Below, in pieces: positions 25,678-33,723 of a DNA stretch of 64,000 nt. Location of the stretch: the NCBI RefSeq assembly GCF_024362405.1, contig NZ_CP101454.1:2046001-2110000 (forward strand), read 5' to 3'. The notes under the pieces are model-generated. The model was not told the origin of the DNA, ran no database searches, and saw only the letters and a program-made list of their open reading frames with translations. The number at the start of each line of letters is the position of its first letter. The first letter of the stretch is position 1. The position numbers and the translations under genes are program-made. This DNA comes from Halorarius litoreus. GTDB lineage: Archaea > Halobacteriota > Halobacteria > Halobacteriales > Haloarculaceae.

Positions 25678-26803
25678 GTCCGCGCCCGACCCGGCGGGCA
25701 CACTGGCGGCTCTCGACCGGGCCGTGACCGAGTACGAGCGGGTTCGCGACCGCATCGAGGCGGCGGGCGGCGAGAGCGCCGTCCGCAAGACGACGGGCGC
25801 GTTCCGGACCTTTCATCGGTTGCTCGACGACAACGAGGAGGCCGCGACCGGCTCCGGCTTCGAGGCGTACATCAACTTCCAGGAGGCGGTCGCCGACCAC
25901 GTCGACGACCTCGACGAGTCGCTGCCCGCCTACGACGCGTTCGAGGCGGCCGACGACGCCGTCCACAAGAAGCGTCTGTCGAGCACCGACTTCGACCGCG
26001 CCCGCGAGCTGCTGGACCCGGCCCGCGAGTACGCCGACCTGCTCGTCGAGTGGGAGGCCGCACAGGACCTCCTTCGGGAGGCGCGAAGCGACGCCCGTAG
26101 GCGACTCCAGACGCTCGATGACGATATCGAGCGCCTCGAACGGCTGCAGGAACTCGCGGACGTGGACATCGACGCGCCCGTCGAGGAGATTCGCGAGCCG
26201 ATCGAGACGTACAACGAGGCCGTCATGGATGCGTTCCGGACGTTCAAACGCGAGGCGTCGGCCCGCGAGGTGCTCGAGGTGGTCGCCGCCGCCGACGCCT
26301 ATCCGCTGGTCGCGTTCCGGTCACCGCCCAGCCGGATGGCCGAGTTCGTCCACGAGGATCCGGTCGGCGAGGAGTCCATCACGACCCTCCTCGAGTACGC
26401 CGACTACTCCGCCTCGAAGCTCGGCCACTACGTCGACAACCCCGGCGACCTCAAACGGCATATCGCCACCAACACGACCTACCTCACGGGCCTCGACGCC
26501 TCGCCGCTCACGGTCGCCTATCCGCCACCGGCAGCCGAGACGCTCCGCTACGAGTGCAAGGAGTACACGTCGGTCTGTAACCGCTTCGCCCCCGAGGACG
26601 TTCAGGCGCGACTGCGCGAGGTCCGGTCGCTCCCCGAGACCACCGACTACGAGCGGCTCCGGACCGCGGCGATGGCCCGCGAGGAACTCGGCGAGGAGGG
26701 CCGCGAGCGGCTGGCGAGCGGTGGGGTCGCCCGTGACCTCCAGCGCCGCCGGGCCGAACGCGAGGCGCTCGAGCGCCAGCTCGACACCGTACCGGAACCG
26801 TAG
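25664..26803 (+). CDS. Coiled-coil protein of unknown function downstream of hisI
   Basis: A 379-residue acidic, mostly helical protein. The helix-rich middle (about residues 110-195) has heptad-like spacing: [40 protein letters not shown]. Two cysteines occur late, in [14 protein letters not shown]. No signal peptide, membrane segment or catalytic motif is seen. Long acidic coiled-coil proteins of this kind are widespread in haloarchaea; some have DUF numbers but I cannot name this one with confidence. The start [17 protein letters not shown] overlaps hisI by 14 bases. Confidence 0.75.
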   Translation: MTTTESAPDPAGTLAALDRAVTEYERVRDRIEAAGGESAVRKTTGAFRTFHRLLDDNEEAATGSGFEAYINFQEAVADHVDDLDESLPAYDAFEAADDAVHKKRLSSTDFDRARELLDPAREYADLLVEWEAAQDLLREARSDARRRLQTLDDDIERLERLQELADVDIDAPVEEIREPIETYNEAVMDAFRTFKREASAREVLEVVAAADAYPLVAFRSPPSRMAEFVHEDPVGEESITTLLEYADYSASKLGHYVDNPGDLKRHIATNTTYLTGLDASPLTVAYPPPAAETLRYECKEYTSVCNRFAPEDVQARLREVRSLPETTDYERLRTAAMAREELGEEGRERLASGGVARDLQRRRAEREALERQLDTVPEP

Positions 26804-26996
26804 CCGATACGGACCGAAAGCTCGCCTTTCACTGCGAGACGACCGCCACCGCAGCGTCGTTGGCCCGCCGTTACCTGCAGCACGGCCCGGATTACTGGCG
26901 CATACTGCTCGAATAACAAAGCCCCTCCCGACCCAGCGTCCGGAAGTCGATTGGTATGACCACGACAGTAACACGACGACGGCGAGGTGACGGACG

Positions 26997-27818
26997 ATGA
27001 CCGCCGGTGACGGCTTGCCGATGAATCGGCGGACGGCACTCGGACTCGGTGGGGCGACGCTCGGCGGGCTCACGCTCGGGAGCGGGTGGACGGCCGCCCA
27101 GGAGGGGGGTGAGAACGGCGAGGGGGAGAACGGCGAGGGGGAGAACGGGAACGGCGGCGACGGTGGTGGTGGCGCCCGTCGCTACCGCGTGACGGTCGCG
27201 AACCTCACGACGGGCCAGCCGTTCACCCCGCCGGCGGCGGCCGCTCACCGACCGAGCGTCGAGGTGTTCTCCGTCGGCGACCCGGCGAACGAGCCGACCC
27301 AGCAGCTCGCGGAGAACGGGAACCTCACCCCGCTCGTGGGGCTCATCGAGGAGACGGACGCCATCCGGGCTGCGGCCGTCGGCAACGCCCCGCTCGTGCC
27401 GCAGGCCGACCCCGGTGAGACGGGCAACCCGTACTTCACGACGCTCGAACTCGACTCCGACGCGAGCGCGACCCACCTGACCGTCGTCGCGATGCTCATC
27501 GCGACGAACGACGGCATCGTGGGGCTCGACACCGTCCCGCTCCCACAGGCGGTCAACGCGTCGCGGACGTACTACGCCAACGGCTACGACGTCGGGACCG
27601 AGGAGAACACCGAACTGTTCGAGGACCTCGTGCCGCCCGCCCAGTCGCTCATCCAGGGTGGCGAGCCCGACGGGGGCACGACCGAGAGCGACCCCGACCT
27701 CGCCGAAGACGGCGTCATCACACCGCACCCCGGTATTCAGGGCGTCGGCGACCTCGACCCCGAGGTGTACGGGTGGGACGAACCGGCGGCGCTCGTGCAA
27801 GTCGAACGGCTTGAGTGA
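26997..27818 (+). CDS. Secreted spondin-domain-like protein
   Basis: A 273-residue exported protein. The N terminus holds a twin-arginine signal, MNRRTALGLGGATLGGLTLG then SGWTAAQ, starting at codon 9 of the frame, followed by a G/E/N repeat linker of about 35 residues with three copies of a GENGE-like unit. The domain from about residue 62 begins YRVTVANLTTGQPFTPPAAA and contains VFSVGDPANEPTQQLAENGN and TVVAMLIATNDGIVGLDTVP, which matches the spondin N-terminal-like domain found in bacterial and haloarchaeal secreted proteins. The usual role is matrix or metal-linked adhesion, but in archaea it is not established. The stop codon abuts that of the convergent glmM-like gene. Confidence 0.82.
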   Translation: MTAGDGLPMNRRTALGLGGATLGGLTLGSGWTAAQEGGENGEGENGEGENGNGGDGGGGARRYRVTVANLTTGQPFTPPAAAAHRPSVEVFSVGDPANEPTQQLAENGNLTPLVGLIEETDAIRAAAVGNAPLVPQADPGETGNPYFTTLELDSDASATHLTVVAMLIATNDGIVGLDTVPLPQAVNASRTYYANGYDVGTEENTELFEDLVPPAQSLIQGGEPDGGTTESDPDLAEDGVITPHPGIQGVGDLDPEVYGWDEPAALVQVERLE

Positions 27819-29183
27819 CTAGGCGTCTGCTCGCGCGTCTGCCAGCGCCGCGCGGACCTCCTCGGCCAGCGCAGACGCGCGGTCGGGGCCGCGCGCCTCC
27901 GCGTACACCCGGACGACGGGTTCCGTCCCCGAGGGGCGGACGAGCACCCAGGCGTCGCCGTAGTCGAGCCGGTAGCCGTCGATGGTCGTCGGCTGCGCGT
28001 CGGCCTCGCTCGCGTACTGCTCGGCGGCGGCGAGCATCGCCTCCCGCTCGTCCTCGGACTCGTACTCGAGGTTGACGCGGACGTTCTCGTAGCCGTCGTA
28101 CGGGTCGACGACCTCACTCGCGGTAGCGTCCGCCAGCAGTTCGAGGAAGCGGGCGGCGGTGTATGCGCCGTCGCGCGCCAGTCGGTAGTCCGGGAAGAGG
28201 ACACCGCCGTTCCCCTCGCCGGCGACGGGGACGTGTTCGTCCGCGCGGTGAAGCTCGCGGATGCGGGTGATGATGTTCGTCGAGCCGATGGGCGTCAGGT
28301 CGAGTGCTGCCTCGTTCGCCTCCGCCACGTCGACGAGTCGCTGAGAGACGTTGACCGCCGAGACGGTCGTGTCGCCGGAGCCGAGGTCGGCCGCGGCGAG
28401 CGCCGCGAGCGTCGCGTCGCCCTCCATGTACTCGCCGTGCTCGTCGAAGAAGATGGCGCGGTCGGCGTCGCCGTCGTGGGCGATGCCGACGTCCGCCTCG
28501 GTCGCCCGGACGAGTCGGCCGAGGTCCTCGAGGTTCCCGGGGACGGGCTCGGGGTCGCGCCCCGGGAAGTGGCCGTCGGGCTGGGCGTTGACGGTGACGA
28601 CGCGGCAGCCGAGCTTTCGGAAGAACGTCGGTGAGGTGAGCGAGCCCGCGCCGTGACCGGGGTCGAGCGCGACCGTGAGGTCGGCGTCGGCGATGGTCTC
28701 GCGGTCGACGGCCGCGAGCAGCTCCTCGATGTAGCGTCGACGCGCGGACTCGACGACGACCGTCTCGCCCGTCTCGTCCCACGTCGCCGTGTCGAACTGC
28801 TCGGCGAGCAGTCGCTCCTCGACGCGCTCGAGCGCGTCGCGAGAGAGTTCGACGCCGTCCGCCCCGACGAGTTTCACACCGTTGTACTCCGGGGGGTTGT
28901 GGCTCGCGGTCACCATCACGACGGGGACGCCCTCGCGTTCGGCGTACGCCTGTGCGCCGGGTGTCGGAATGACGCCGAGCCGGTGGACGTCGAGCCCGGT
29001 GGCGGCGAGGCCGGACGCGGCGCTGTCGGCGAGCATCCGGCCGGTGGTCCGGGTGTCACGGGCGACCGCGGCCGCGTCGGCAGACCAGACCGTGCCCGCC
29101 GCGAGTGCGATCCGGTGGACGAACGCGGGTGTCAACTCCTCGTTGGCGACACCGCGGACGCCGCTGGACCCGAAAACCTTCAT
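27819..29183 (-). CDS. glmM: Phosphohexomutase, phosphoglucosamine mutase type
   Basis: A 454-residue alpha-D-phosphohexomutase. The catalytic serine S94 is in VTASHNPPEYNGVKLV, the metal-binding loop is HDGDADRAIFFDEHGEYMEG, the sugar-binding loop is GEGNGGVLFPDYRLARDG, and the phosphate-binding loop is VRPSGTEPVVRVYAEA. The start MKVFGSSGVRG is the family start; a longer frame would add nine codons. The overall pattern is closest to archaeal GlmM/phosphomannomutase proteins that interconvert sugar 1- and 6-phosphates for UDP-GlcNAc or GDP-mannose, hence S-layer glycan precursors. The exact sugar cannot be read from the sequence. Confidence 0.88.
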   Translation of the reverse strand: MKVFGSSGVRGVANEELTPAFVHRIALAAGTVWSADAAAVARDTRTTGRMLADSAASGLAATGLDVHRLGVIPTPGAQAYAEREGVPVVMVTASHNPPEYNGVKLVGADGVELSRDALERVEERLLAEQFDTATWDETGETVVVESARRRYIEELLAAVDRETIADADLTVALDPGHGAGSLTSPTFFRKLGCRVVTVNAQPDGHFPGRDPEPVPGNLEDLGRLVRATEADVGIAHDGDADRAIFFDEHGEYMEGDATLAALAAADLGSGDTTVSAVNVSQRLVDVAEANEAALDLTPIGSTNIITRIRELHRADEHVPVAGEGNGGVLFPDYRLARDGAYTAARFLELLADATASEVVDPYDGYENVRVNLEYESEDEREAMLAAAEQYASEADAQPTTIDGYRLDYGDAWVLVRPSGTEPVVRVYAEARGPDRASALAEEVRAALADARADA

Positions 29184-29276
29184 GCGACAGCTTCTGTCGC
29201 CGGCACTCAAAGTGATGTCGCTCGCAGCCGACGCGTGACAACGCGCGGTCAGGAGGCGCGAAAACGGGGGTGGTGG

Positions 29277-30533
29277 TTACGCCGAGGCGTTGCGGACGAT
29301 GCGGTAGCCGAACTGGACGGTGTCCTGCGGCATGACGCGGAGCGTCCACTCGCCGGCAGCGGGGTCCTCGGCGGGGAGGCGATACTCGAAGGTGCGCTGG
29401 CCGCCGTTGACGGCGTACGCGCGGTCGGCGTCGGCGCCGCGCGGCTGGCCGCTCAGGTCGACGTGGCCGCGCTTGGTCGTGGTCGTCCGCTCGGCGTCGA
29501 CGACGGTGCCGTTGGGCGCGACGAACGCCACGTCGAAGCTGGCGGGCTCGCCGTTCTCCATCCGGTAGTAGTCACCGGCGGAGAGCTCGACTGCGACCGA
29601 CTCGTCGGTCTCGCGGACCGCGAACGTCGTCTCGAACGGCGAGTCGGGCTGTTTCCAGACCTGGAAGTTCAGGTCGAGACGCTGCCAGTAGCGGTCGTCC
29701 TGTGGGCGGTTGGGGTCTTCGAGCCCGAGGGTGAGCTCGGCGTCGTAGCGACCCCGGTCGGCGTTGGCGCTCGGCGAAACCGTCACCTCGACGGTCGCAG
29801 TGTCGCCAGCGGGAACCTCGGTGGGGGCGTCGATGGAGAGCCACGAGCGATCGAGACTCGCCGGACAGCCGGGACCGTGACAGCTGTTCCGGCGGGTCTC
29901 GATTTCGGGATTCAGCGGGACGGCCTCGTCGTCGGTGTTCTCGACGACGATGGAGTGGGTGTACGACTCGCCGGCTTCGACCTGCGAGTGGAGGTAGCGT
30001 TCGGAGCGGACGAACACGGTCGGCTCCTCGAACACCTCGACGTTGAGGTTCAGCGTGTGGACGCGCCGCGGCGGGGCGTCGCCGTACTGGACGGTCTCGT
30101 TGGTGAACGCCACCTCGCCGCGGTAGCGGGCGAGTTCGGCGTCCTCGGGGACCGCCACCGAGACGGTCACCTCGACCTCCTCGCCGGCGGCGAGTTCGGT
30201 GGTCGGGGCGTCGATGTCGACCCACGCGTCTTTGATGCGGTAGCGGGCCTGCCGGGGCTGGACGACCTCGGGCGAGAGCGTGACGGCGTGGTCGTCGTCG
30301 TTGACGACCGTCACCGTGAGGCTGTCGGACTCACCGGGCTTCAGTTCGAGGCGTTCGTATCGCGGTTCGACGAAGACCCGGGAGACGTTCCCCGGGTCGG
30401 AATCCTCTGCGATGGCGGTCGTCGTGGGCGCCGTGAGCGCGGCCGCACCGAGCGGCAACGCGGAGAGCACGAGCGCCGCGACGGCCACCAGTACAGCTGC
30501 CTTGGAGGGCCAACTGCGGCTGTCAGCGGGCAT
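29277..30533 (-). CDS. Secreted protein with repeated Ig-like (CARDB/NEW3-like) domains
   Basis: A 418-residue protein with a signal peptide (hydrophobic residues about 11-32, ending ALTAPTTT). Two beta-sandwich repeats are evident, each with a PGES-type opening and a PAGD/AAGE-type middle: LELKPGESDSLTVTVVNDDD with TTELAAGEEVEVTVSVAVPE, and SQVEAGESYTHSIVVENTDD with TEVPAGDTATVEVTVSPSAN. A third domain fills residues 310-418. A pair of cysteines in NSCHGPGCPAS could form a disulfide. No C-terminal anchor is seen. Domains of this type sit in cell-surface or exported proteins. It is divergent from an HTH regulator gene. Confidence 0.78.
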   Translation of the reverse strand: MPADSRSWPSKAAVLVAVAALVLSALPLGAAALTAPTTTAIAEDSDPGNVSRVFVEPRYERLELKPGESDSLTVTVVNDDDHAVTLSPEVVQPRQARYRIKDAWVDIDAPTTELAAGEEVEVTVSVAVPEDAELARYRGEVAFTNETVQYGDAPPRRVHTLNLNVEVFEEPTVFVRSERYLHSQVEAGESYTHSIVVENTDDEAVPLNPEIETRRNSCHGPGCPASLDRSWLSIDAPTEVPAGDTATVEVTVSPSANADRGRYDAELTLGLEDPNRPQDDRYWQRLDLNFQVWKQPDSPFETTFAVRETDESVAVELSAGDYYRMENGEPASFDVAFVAPNGTVVDAERTTTTKRGHVDLSGQPRGADADRAYAVNGGQRTFEYRLPAEDPAAGEWTLRVMPQDTVQFGYRIVRNASA

Positions 30534-30681
30534 GCGATTCGACCTGTGTGATGTGGCCTGTTTACCTCACCGACTGATTCGCTGTTCGGCGGCACTCATC
30601 GTGTTCGAGTCACGAACGAACCGCCATACCTCGCCGCTGTCGATGGGAACTTTCTTGTCCACCGACACCAACTCGCGGCGT

Positions 30682-31452
30682 ATGAGCTGGACCGACCCCG
30701 ACACGAGCGCCGAGGGGGTCGCGACCGCGCTGTCGAACCGGCGACCGCTGGTCGAGGCACTGGCCGATGGTCCGCGGTCGAAAGCCGACCTCGAAGCGAG
30801 GCTCGGCGTCGCGCGCTCCACGGTGTACAAGGGTCTGCGCGAACTGGAGACGGTGGGCGTCGTCCGGGTGACGGACGAGGGGTACGCACTGACGCAGTTC
30901 GGGCGACTCGCCCGGCGCAAACACGACGACTATCGAGCGACGGTCGAGCGACTGTGTGCGGTCCGGTCAGTGCTGTCGGCGGTGCCCGCCGACGTTCACC
31001 TCCCGCTGTCGTTCATCGAGCGGTCGCAGGTCGTCATGCCCGAGCGGCACGCCCCGGAGCGCCCCCTGACGACGTTCGAGGCGGTCGCCGACGAGGCCGA
31101 CCGCCTCTGGACGCTCTCGCCGGTCGCCATTCCCCGATTCATGCCCGACATCCACGAGGACGTCGAGTGCGGCGACCGTGACATCGAAATCGTGGTCGAG
31201 CCGGCGGCGCTCGACGCGCTGATGGCCGGGTACGACGCGTTCGACGCCGCGGTCGAGGCGGGCCTCCGGGTGTACGAGTCCCCCGGCTCGCTCCCGTTCG
31301 GGCTGACGCTGTTCGACGACGAGGCGGTGTCGCTGGCCGCGTACGCCTCCGACGGCTCGCTGCGCGGCCTCCTCCTCTGTACGTGTCCAGACGCCATGGA
31401 CTGGGCAGAAGGCGTCTACGAGCGGCACCGCGCGGCCGCCGCCGAGGTGTAA
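30682..31452 (+). CDS. Winged-helix transcriptional regulator
   Basis: A 256-residue regulator. The N-terminal domain has the helix-turn-helix SKADLEARLGVARSTVYKGL and the wing RELETVGVVRVTDEGYALTQ. The rest is a haloarchaeal-type ligand or effector domain with VMPERHAPERPLTTFEAVAD, DIEIVVEPAALDALMAGYDA and a final LRGLLLCTCPDAMDWAEGVY resembling the C-terminal domain of FilR1/DUF1724-like and related archaeal regulators. The target is unknown, though the divergent secreted-protein gene 150 bases away is a natural candidate. Between them lies a short inverted repeat, gttcg-agtca-cgaac (30603-30617), that could be an operator. Confidence 0.85.
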   Translation: MSWTDPDTSAEGVATALSNRRPLVEALADGPRSKADLEARLGVARSTVYKGLRELETVGVVRVTDEGYALTQFGRLARRKHDDYRATVERLCAVRSVLSAVPADVHLPLSFIERSQVVMPERHAPERPLTTFEAVADEADRLWTLSPVAIPRFMPDIHEDVECGDRDIEIVVEPAALDALMAGYDAFDAAVEAGLRVYESPGSLPFGLTLFDDEAVSLAAYASDGSLRGLLLCTCPDAMDWAEGVYERHRAAAAEV

Positions 31453-31484
31453 ACGCTTTCGGCGGCCACGGCCGAACCACGGGT

Positions 31485-32261
31485 ATGAGCGCCGAGCAGG
31501 ACATCACGCTGGACGAGAAGCGCGTCTACGGGTCGAAGGAGGGGTCGACGCCGGTGTTCGTCGCGACGGGAACTGGACTCGCCCGCGTCGAGGTCTCCGC
31601 GGACCTCGTCGGCGAGTTCGGACTGGCCCGCCGTGGCGACACCCGCGATGTCGTCGGGAGCGAGGGCCGCCTCGCCGTCGCGGCCGACGACGCGCTCGTG
31701 GGCACGGGCGACGACTTCGCTGAGACGGGGTTCGGCCCCGCCGCTGCTGTGGGATTCGACGACGGGCTCGTCGCCGCCGGCGAGGGTCGGGTGGCTCGTC
31801 ACGACGACGGCGAGTGGGTCACGCTCGCGGACCTCGACGACGTCCGCGCCATCGCGGGCGGGATGTGCGCGACGAAGGCGGGTGTGTTTCGACTCGACGG
31901 CGAGCACGTCGGCCTCGACGACGCCCGCGACCTCTCGACCGACGGCGAGGTGCTGGCGGCGACGGGCGACGGGCTCTACTATCTCGCGAACGGCTGGATG
32001 GACGCCCTCGACGGGGCGTTCCGAGCGGTCGCAGCCGACGGCGAGCGGGCGTACGCCGTGGCGGCCGACGGGACACTCGTCGCGCGCGAAGACGGCGAGT
32101 GGGTCGACACCGACGTCTCGGGCGACGTGGCCGACGTGACGCTCGGTCTCGATGCCGTCTACGCCGTCACCACGGACGGGCAGTTCCTCGTGAACGCCGG
32201 AGACGGGTGGCGCGACCGGCTGCTCGGGCTCCCCGAGGCGCGACGCATCGCCGTTCCATAG
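31485..32261 (+). CDS. HVO_0234-family beta-propeller protein
   Basis: A 258-residue acidic protein with four to six short repeats of about 40 residues, each having the pattern V-x-A-A-D-x-G-L/V plus W-V/T-D: GRLAVAADDALVGTGDDFAE, VTLADLDDVRAIAGGMCATK, VLAATGDGLYYLANGWMDAL, AYAVAADGTLVAREDGEWVD, AVYAVTTDGQFLVNAGDGWR. This matches the haloarchaeal beta-propeller family named after HVO_0234 as I recall it. The function is not known. There is no signal peptide, so it is cytosolic. Placement directly before prs is in line with a conserved haloarchaeal gene order. Confidence 0.85.
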   Translation: MSAEQDITLDEKRVYGSKEGSTPVFVATGTGLARVEVSADLVGEFGLARRGDTRDVVGSEGRLAVAADDALVGTGDDFAETGFGPAAAVGFDDGLVAAGEGRVARHDDGEWVTLADLDDVRAIAGGMCATKAGVFRLDGEHVGLDDARDLSTDGEVLAATGDGLYYLANGWMDALDGAFRAVAADGERAYAVAADGTLVAREDGEWVDTDVSGDVADVTLGLDAVYAVTTDGQFLVNAGDGWRDRLLGLPEARRIAVP

Positions 32262-32338
32262 GAGGCGTCTCATCACCGAGCCTGAACGAGGCGTGGTCGA
32301 AGGAAACGCTTGTTAGCCCTCGCGGGGGAGGCTCGCAC

Positions 32339-33187
32339 ATGATTATCCCCGGGTCGGCGTCGCAGTCGCTTTCGGCGTCGTTGGCAGCCGAACTGGACGA
32401 GCCGCTGGCGACGGTCGAGACCGACCGCTTCGCCGACGGCGAGTTCAAGTGCCGCGTCCCCGAGGTGGGCGGCGACCGCGCCGTCGTCGTCGCCTCGACC
32501 ACCTCGGCGGAGGCACACCTCGAACTGCTCCAGCTGCAGGACCTCGCGCGCGAGGCGTTCGACGAGGTCGTCACCGTCCTGCCGTACATGGGGTACGCGC
32601 GGCAGGACCGCGCGTTCCGTGAGGGCGAACCCGTCTCTGCGCGAGCGGTCGCCCGCGCCATCTCGACCGGCACGGACCGCGTCGTCACGGTCAACCCGCA
32701 CGAGCCCGCCGTCTGCGAGTTCTTCGACGTGCCGAGCGAGGCCGTCGACGCCGCCTCTCGGCTGGCCGACCCGCTGCCCGACCTCGAGGACCCGCTGTTT
32801 CTCGCCCCTGACGAGGGCGCCACCGAACTGGCCGCGACGGTGCGCGACGCCTACGGCGTCGGTGAGACGGACTACTTCGAGAAGACGCGCGATTACGACA
32901 CCGGCGAGGTGTCCGTCGAGCCGTCGGACACGGACGTTTCGGGTCGAGTGGTCGTGCTCGTCGACGACATCATCGCCACCGGCTCGACGATGTCCTCGGC
33001 CATCGACCAGCTCCACGAGCGCGACGTCGGAGCGGTCCACGTCACCTGCGTCCACCCGATGCTCGCGGACAACGCCCGCACGAAACTGGCGAACGCGGGG
33101 CTCGCGAGCCTCCACGGTACCGACACCATCGAACGCTCGGTCAGCACCGTCTCGGTCGCACCCGTGGTCGCCGACCACCTCCGCTAG
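32339..33187 (+). CDS. prs: Ribose-phosphate diphosphokinase (PRPP synthase)
   Basis: A 282-residue enzyme making PRPP from ribose-5-phosphate and ATP. Landmarks are FADGEFKCRVPEVGGDRAVV, the ATP region VLPYMGYARQDRAFREGEPV, VVTVNPHEPAVCEFFDVPSE with the catalytic histidine, and the PRPP loop VVVLVDDIIATGSTMSSAID. It is slightly shorter than the bacterial enzyme, normal for archaea. Its product feeds upp and the histidine genes in this window. The start codon ATG is read across 32339-32341, giving the family start MIIPGSASQSLSASLAAEL. Confidence 0.96.
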   Translation: MIIPGSASQSLSASLAAELDEPLATVETDRFADGEFKCRVPEVGGDRAVVVASTTSAEAHLELLQLQDLAREAFDEVVTVLPYMGYARQDRAFREGEPVSARAVARAISTGTDRVVTVNPHEPAVCEFFDVPSEAVDAASRLADPLPDLEDPLFLAPDEGATELAATVRDAYGVGETDYFEKTRDYDTGEVSVEPSDTDVSGRVVVLVDDIIATGSTMSSAIDQLHERDVGAVHVTCVHPMLADNARTKLANAGLASLHGTDTIERSVSTVSVAPVVADHLR

Positions 33188-33195
33188 CCATCCCG

Positions 33196-33669
33196 CTAGT
33201 CGCGCTCGACCTCGGGGAAGCAGTTGAACTCGACGACAAGCGAGTCGGCAGTCTCCCCGTCGGCGTCCACGGCGACGACCCGGTACCGTCCGTGGAACGG
33301 CCGTTCGCCGAGATACTGTTCGTAGTAGAGCTGGCCTTCGCTCACGCCGACCTTGTTCGCCATCTGCGCCGCGTCGCCGGCGGAGACGGGTATCGTGTAC
33401 GCCAGCGAGTCGGTGGCGTCGAACACCTCGATGCGGTCGAGGTCGTGCTCGCGGACGGCTTCGACGCTGAGCGGGACGCCGAGCCGCACGTCGTCGTCGA
33501 CGACGTCGGCCATCACGCCGTGTTCGAGAACCGTTCCGTCGCCGTGTTCGACCGCGAGCGTCTGGCAGTCGAGCGTGTCGGAGCCGCCGGTTGCTGAACC
33601 GCTACAGCCGGCGAGGCCGGCCGCCGTCACCGTCGTTATCGCCGTCAGAAGCTGTCGCCTGGAGGGCAT
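33196..33669 (-). CDS. Small lipoprotein, unknown function
   Basis: A 157-residue protein with a Tat-like signal MPSRRQLLTAITTVTAAGLA followed by the lipobox LAGC, so it is probably exported and lipid-anchored. The mature part is a single acidic beta-rich domain, including SVEAVREHDLDRIEVFDATD and GERPFHGRYRVVAVDADGET, with two further cysteines (DCQTLAV and FNCFPEVE) that might pair. No family is recognised. It shares strand with the metallopeptidase gene upstream, 54 bases away, and might be co-transcribed with it. Confidence 0.75.
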   Translation of the reverse strand: MPSRRQLLTAITTVTAAGLAGCSGSATGGSDTLDCQTLAVEHGDGTVLEHGVMADVVDDDVRLGVPLSVEAVREHDLDRIEVFDATDSLAYTIPVSAGDAAQMANKVGVSEGQLYYEQYLGERPFHGRYRVVAVDADGETADSLVVEFNCFPEVERD

Positions 33670-33723
33670 ATCTCCTCACTCTCCCGACTGGGGGAAAGCC
33701 GTACCGGTGGCTCGATTTGGGAC

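Noticed and set aside
26956-27000. A 14-codon basic leader ORF ending in an ATGA overlap with the spondin-like gene
   Set aside because: Too short to support; the overlap could be chance, and nothing else suggests attenuation.
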